DNA of 64,000 bases from Acinetobacter sp. LoGeW2-3. Its GTDB lineage: Bacteria > Pseudomonadota > Gammaproteobacteria > Pseudomonadales > Moraxellaceae. This document shows positions 59,699-64,000 of the stretch, piece by piece. Position numbers and translations under genes: made by a program. Positions within the stretch are counted from its first letter, which is position 1, and the number at the start of each line of letters is the position of its first letter. The DNA is taken from positions 3,114,336 to 3,178,335 of the forward strand of contig NZ_CP024011.1 in the NCBI RefSeq assembly GCF_002688565.1, written 5' to 3'. Below the pieces are notes generated by a model. The model was given only the letters and a program-made list of their open reading frames with translations, did not search any database and had not been told where the DNA came from.

Positions 59699-60576
59699 TT
59701 ACAAAAATGCGGCGAAGATTCCTAGGAAAATCATCATCCCAACCCAACGGTTATGCCGAAAAGCCCAGAAACAGCGTTGCGGATCCTTATCTCTTGTTTT
59801 TGACCATTGGTAAATAAAATCAGTTGCTACTGCGATTAAGCCAATTAAACCGAATGGAACAAGTAGGTCTTCAATCCATAGGGCCGCACCGATCAGAACG
59901 AGACTGATTACCTGCAATAAACTAATAATCTGAATATCGTGCTGACCAAATAAAATCGCAGTCGATTTAACTCCAATCTTCAAATCATATTCACGATCGG
60001 TAATCGCATATTGCGTGTCATAAGCCACGGTCCAAGCCAGATTACCAAAGTACAGCAACCAGCAGGTTAAATCTGGTGTCTGCCCTACTGCAGTATAAGC
60101 CATGGGAATCGACCAAGAAAAAGCTGCACCCAGGAATACTTGTGGCAAATGCGTATAGCGTTTCATAAATGGATAAATGAACGCTAGAAATAACGCCCCA
60201 AATGACCAATAGAAGGTTTCAATTGGCAAGAAGAACAGTAAGCAGGCACTGGCAGCAACCAGCACCAGAAACACCATCACTGCTTCTTTACCACTAATGA
60301 TTCCAGTTGCCAGTGGGCGGGTTTTAGTACGTTCTACATGAGCATCAACTTTACGGTCAGCAAAGTCATTAATGGCACACCCTGCCGCACGCATAAAGAT
60401 AACACCAAGAATCATCAGTACTAGAATACTCAGATCAGGTATTCCTTTCGCTGCAATCCAAAGTGCCCACATGGTTGGCCAAATACCAGTTCTGTGCCAA
60501 TTGGCTTATCAAATCGACAAAGATAATAATAGGCGCTCAGACGTTCACGCCAGGTAATTGCTTGTGCAGTTGCCAT
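59699..60576 (-). pseudogene. ubiA: 4-hydroxybenzoate octaprenyltransferase, frame broken by one base
   Basis: Prenylates 4-hydroxybenzoate in ubiquinone synthesis, in the inner membrane. The normal start ([29 protein letters not shown]) is at 60576. The frame fails near 60481-60483 (AAA where AAAA is expected on the plus strand) and is open again from 60472 ([10 protein letters not shown]). Restoring one base gives 292 aa, the size of E. coli UbiA (290 aa). Prenyltransferase Asp motifs NDFADRKVD and DREYDLKIG are present. Probably a sequencing error. Downstream of ubiC in the same direction. Confidence 0.88.
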
Positions 60577-60599
60577 ATCAAGTTAAGCCTGTTGATGTT

Positions 60600-61103
60600 C
60601 TATATAGTGCTGAAAGCAGGTAAAAAAGTTTCTTGTACGATAAATTTACAACCATGCCAAGTATAGCAGCTCTGGCGGGTCCAGCCTTCTTCCAGATAGA
60701 TCACACGACGTTCACAATGCGGATTAGTACGCTGAAATAACAACCAACCTATCGGCTTCGATCCAATGTGCTGAAAAATCCGTGCTCGTTTTTGCAAACT
60801 CAGAATCGGAAAGATACTTTTGGCTTTTACCCAGGGTTGTTCATCACAGCCATATAAATAGCTTTCCCGCACCCAAGAGGTATGTTGATGTGGCATCTTC
60901 ATCCAGCGGGCATTTTCAAAACTAAGACGTTGAAAATGTTCCTGCTGTGGCTCTACCTGAAACTGACCACCTGCCAAATCGGTTAACTGTTGCGTCAATG
61001 ATCCTGATGCATATAGCCATTCCCGAAGTGCGGCTGGCGTCTTCTGTCCCTGTTGATTTTTAAATTTTAAACTCACAACATTCCCAACTTCATGATCAGG
61101 CAT
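60600..61103 (-). CDS. ubiC: Chorismate lyase
   Basis: Splits chorismate into 4-hydroxybenzoate and pyruvate, feeding UbiA. 167 aa from the ATG at 61103 (MPDHEVGN), which overlaps the previous stop by 8 bp; an earlier in-frame ATG at 61127 gives 175 aa. WVRESYLYG, PWVKAKSIFPILSLQKRARIFQHIGSKPIGWLLFQ and the C-terminal Arg/Glu segment are typical of UbiC. The frame is intact. Confidence 0.9.
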   Translation of the reverse strand: MPDHEVGNVVSLKFKNQQGQKTPAALREWLYASGSLTQQLTDLAGGQFQVEPQQEHFQRLSFENARWMKMPHQHTSWVRESYLYGCDEQPWVKAKSIFPILSLQKRARIFQHIGSKPIGWLLFQRTNPHCERRVIYLEEGWTRQSCYTWHGCKFIVQETFLPAFSTI

Positions 61104-61376
61104 TATCTGTCTTGGCGATGACTTCATATTTCCCGCTTGGCAATTTTTTCAGAATCAGGCCATCCGTAGTGATATAAAAACTTTGCGGATAGTCATAATT
61201 TAGCGCCAATTCAGGATTTCTTAATGCGACGAATTCAACCTGCTTATAACCTTCAGGGTGCGCCCGACTTCTATATAAGTCACTTCAGAAAAATTTAGTT
61301 TAAAACCCTTGCTATGATCCTGCGGATCAATCCAGGGAAAAAAGCCGGTATGTTTTTTACGTGCAGCCATAATCAT
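61096..61376 (-). pseudogene. Small unknown gene upstream of ubiC, frame broken by one base
   Basis: Begins MIMAARKKHTGFFPWIDPQD... and is interrupted near 61263-61265 (CCC on the plus strand). One extra base joins it to EGYKQVEFVALRNPELALNYDYPQSFYITTDGLILKKLPSGKYEVIAKTDNA and a stop that overlaps ubiC. The repaired product has about 93 residues. No domain recognised. Its overlap with ubiC suggests an operon with ubiC-ubiA. Confidence 0.6.
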
Positions 61377-61404
61377 TTATCTTTAATCAATAACAGCATC
61401 ATAC

Positions 61405-61436
61405 AAAAAACCCGCACTAAGGCGGGTCTTTTTTAC
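61405..61436. terminator. Terminator of glnA
   Basis: AAACCCGC / GCGGGTC-type hairpin with A- and T-runs, just past the glnA stop at 61456 on the minus strand. Confidence 0.85.
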
Positions 61437-61455
61437 AGTGAAATTCTCAGAGGAA

Positions 61456-62863
61456 TTACAGGCTGTAGTACATATCGAATTCAACTGGGTGAGTAGTCGT
61501 GTTTAGACGACGTACTTCTTCAGTTTTAAGCTCGATATAAGCATCAAGCATTTCTTTAGTGAACACGCCACCTTAAGCAGGTAATCTTGGTCCGCTTGAA
61601 GCGCTTCAAGAGCCATATCAAGGCTATGCGCCACTGTAGGGATTTTAGCTTCTTCTTCAGGAGGAAGATCATACAAGTTTTTGTCCGCAGCTTCACCTGG
61701 GTGAATCTTGTTTTGGATACCATCAAGACCAGCCATCAACAATGCAGCGAAACCTAGGTACGGGTTCATCATTGGATCAGGGAAGCGTGCTTCGATACGC
61801 TTGCCTTTAGGGCTAGAAACGTAAGGAATACGATAGATGCAGAACGGTTACGCGCTGAGTAAGCAAGCATAATCGGTGCTTCGAAATGCGGAACCAAACG
61901 CTTGTACGAGTTTGTAGAAGGGTTTGTTAAAGCATTCAATGAACGAGCGTGTTTGATGATACCCCCGATGAAGTAAAGTGCAGTTTCAGAAAGACCTGCA
62001 TATTCCTCACCAGCGAACAGGTTCTTGCCATCTTTAGAGATAGACATGTGAACGTGCATACCAGAACCGTTATCACCTACCATTGGTTTAGGCATGAAAG
62101 TCGCTGTTTAGCATATTGGTGCGCAACGTTCCAAACAGCATATTTGAACTGTTGAACTTCGTCAGCTTTACGAACCATTGTGTTGAAGCTTACACCGATT
62201 TCAAGCTGGCAAGATGCAACTTCGTGGTGATGAACTTCTACACGGCCTGGGCCCATGATTTCTTCGATTTTTGCACACATGTCTGCACGCATGTCATGTG
62301 AAGAATCTACAGGAGGAACTGGGAAGTAACCGCCTTTCACACGTGGACGGTGACCAGAGTTACCTGATTCGTAATCTTTGCCAGTTGACCATGCAGCTTC
62401 TTCAGCGATCAATGTATGGCGCGCGCCAGACATGTCGATTTCCCATTTTACTTCGTCAAATACGAAGAATTCTGGTTCTGGACCGAAGAATGCAGTATCA
62501 CCAATACCAGTAGATTTCAGGTATTCTTCAGCACGGCGAGCGATTGAACGTGGGTCACGGTCATAACCTTGACCAGTTGAAGGTTCAATGACGTCACAAG
62601 TCACAACAACTGTAGGCTCAGCGAAGAACGGGTCGATAAAACCAGTTTCAGCATCTGGGCGTAAAAATCATGTCTGACGCTTCAATACCTTTCCAGCCAG
62701 AGATTGAAGAACCATCGAACATTTTACCGTCTTCAAATGTATCTTCATCAATAGTGTCTGCTGGGTAAGTCACGTGTTGCTCTTTACCTTTAGTGTCTGT
62801 AAAACGGAAATCTACCCATTTTGCGCCACTTTCTTGGATGAGTTGAAGGACTTTGTTCGCCAT
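61456..62863 (-). pseudogene. glnA: Glutamine synthetase, four homopolymer frameshifts
   Basis: Makes glutamine from glutamate, ATP and ammonia. The start is ATG 62863 (MANKVLQL). The gene breaks at an extra A in AAAAA 62663-62667, a missing T near 62107-62109, a missing G near 61832 and a missing T near 61573. Correcting all four (net +2 bases) gives exactly 1,410 bp, or 469 codons plus stop, the E. coli length. All pieces match type I Gln[40 protein letters not shown]. Errors of sequencing are far likelier than gene loss. Confidence 0.93.
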
Positions 62864-63651
62864 GCTCAATTTGCTCCGATGTTTTTTTGTGCACTTACGA
62901 AGTGCGTGTTAGTAGTTGGTAGTTATTAAGCAATTACCGTACCAACTTTTAAAAGTATAGCTAAAATCTTGAAATCCTTATGAATACGTGGATTGAAAGA
63001 AATACTTTCGACCTATTATACTGTCTGTATAATTAAATGCACTATATTCAAGCATTCTCTGCGATTTTTGTTTCGTTCGATTCACACTGCACCTTAACAG
63101 TGCGAACGAATTCTCTATAGATGTTATTCTGGTAAATAGTGATAGCTTATGTAGCTTTTATCAACTTTCGGTGATTCTTAATCAATTTTCAAGTGTTTTG
63201 TATTTTGTTGCCAATATTCAGTTTTTCTTAAAGGCAAACGCTTAAAAATACTCCCCAAATTGAGTCACTTTAGACGAATAAACGATAATAAGCTGCTTCA
63301 TCTTCTTTGTTTATTAATCACTGTTGTTTTTTACCAGCAACTTAAAAAAGTTAAAGCATCCAAAATATTGTAAATATCTTTTAGTATTAACTTACTTTAG
63401 TTATTCCTATTTTTTAGTTACATAACTGCACTTATTGAGCCTTATCAACCCTGTTCATTTTGCTTAAGCAGAAAAATTGGGCAAATTGTTGCGCAGAAGT
63501 TTTAGATTATTTGTTATGATGATTGTCGCTTATTTTCACACAATGAAATCAACAGTTAGTTAGCCTTTTTACTTGCTGAAAAAACGGCAATAAAGCACGA
63601 TCTGGATTACTCAAGCACATTTAAGTGCATTAATTTCAATAGGTTAAGCTC
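62864..63651. other. Region between glnA and trpG
   Basis: About 790 bp without a gene. It should hold the divergent promoters. A TATAAT-type element on the minus strand (63015-63020) may belong to glnA. A palindrome-like TGCACCTTAACAGTGCG (about 63089-63105) loosely recalls an NtrC site. A TATGAT element near 63512 may serve trpG. All three are weak. Confidence 0.45.
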
Positions 63652-64000
63652 ATGCTTTAATGATCGACAACTATGACTCCTTTACTTATAACAGTCCAGT
63701 ACTTTGGCGAGCTGAATCAAGAAGTAAAAGTAGTCCGTAATGATGCCGTGACTTTGGAAGATATTGAGCGATGGCAACCAAAGTATTTGGTCATTGGTCC
63801 TGGTCCATGTTCCCCAAGTGAAGCGGGTATTTCCATTCCTGCAATCCAGCACTTTTCTGGCAAGATTCCGCTATTAGGCGTATGTCTGGGCCATCAAAGT
63901 ATTGGTCAGGCATTTGGTGGCGACATTGTGCGTGCCAAACGTGTCATGCACGGCCGTTTATCTGACATGTACCACAGTGACAAAGGGATTTTCAGTAACC
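63652..64000 (+). pseudogene. trpG: Anthranilate synthase component II, partial and frameshifted
   Basis: Glutamine amidotransferase of tryptophan synthesis. The start ATGCTTTAA lacks one T (expected [11 protein letters not shown]), and a second indel lies near 63692-63694. The rest is Trp[29 protein letters not shown] and the catalytic-Cys segment [17 protein letters not shown]. It runs out of the window. The frame breaks look like the same homopolymer errors as in glnA. Confidence 0.88.

Overview
The window reads as a chromosomal segment of an Acinetobacter species. The supporting signs are the low-GC gammaproteobacterial codon use, the dat-ddc pair for 1,3-diaminopropane synthesis, the nudJ-mnmA-hflD-purB order, the long GAPDH with an N-terminal extension, and an IS903-group element close to the Acinetobacter type. 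No phage, CRISPR array or rRNA operon is visible. Most of the window is ordinary core genome. The accessory parts are a small island at purB (9.6-12.7 kb) and a possible three-gene envelope cluster (4.1-5.5 kb).

Layout. 0.1-3.9 kb: secreted small protein, dacC (PBP5/6-type carboxypeptidase), gamma-carbonic anhydrase-like protein, DUF4262 and DUF1543 proteins. 4.1-5.5 kb: operon of a BamE-like lipoprotein and two related envelope proteins. 5.8-9.7 kb: nudJ-mnmA-hflD-purB. 9.6-12.7 kb: AT-rich insertion bounded by two diverged copies of the purB 3' end. It holds a truncated ATP-grasp/acylphosphatase gene cut by an IS903-group element. 12.7-22.4 kb: yjdF-like membrane protein, sohB, ddc-dat, SIMPL protein, PAP2 phosphatase, proB and obgE. 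22.6-32.5 kb: MFS transporter, HxlR regulator, gap, an unrecognised 588-aa protein, RarD-like transporter, lipocalin, uvrB. 33-46.8 kb: macro-like protein, diguanylate cyclase, large OmpW-family porin, MFS transporter with an overlapping 44-aa membrane peptide, TauD-type dioxygenase, Cys-rich copper-type protein, sthA, lipA, fadE and a CMD-family protein.

46.9-53.3 kb: the pyrimidine (Rut) catabolic cluster, rutABCFG plus rutD. No rutE is present; a beta-hydroxyacid dehydrogenase closes the operon and may reduce malonic semialdehyde. 53.4-58 kb: periplasmic DegS/AlgW-type protease, Nif3-like protein, sodB, four tRNA-Asn genes in two duplicated promoter-pair-terminator units, and a DUF2726 protein. 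58-64 kb: lipase-like lipoprotein, ubiA, ubiC, glnA and the start of trpG.

Almost every gene after 58 kb except the lipase and ubiC carries single-base homopolymer indels. glnA has four, and repairing them restores an exact 469-codon gene. These look like sequencing errors rather than real pseudogenes.
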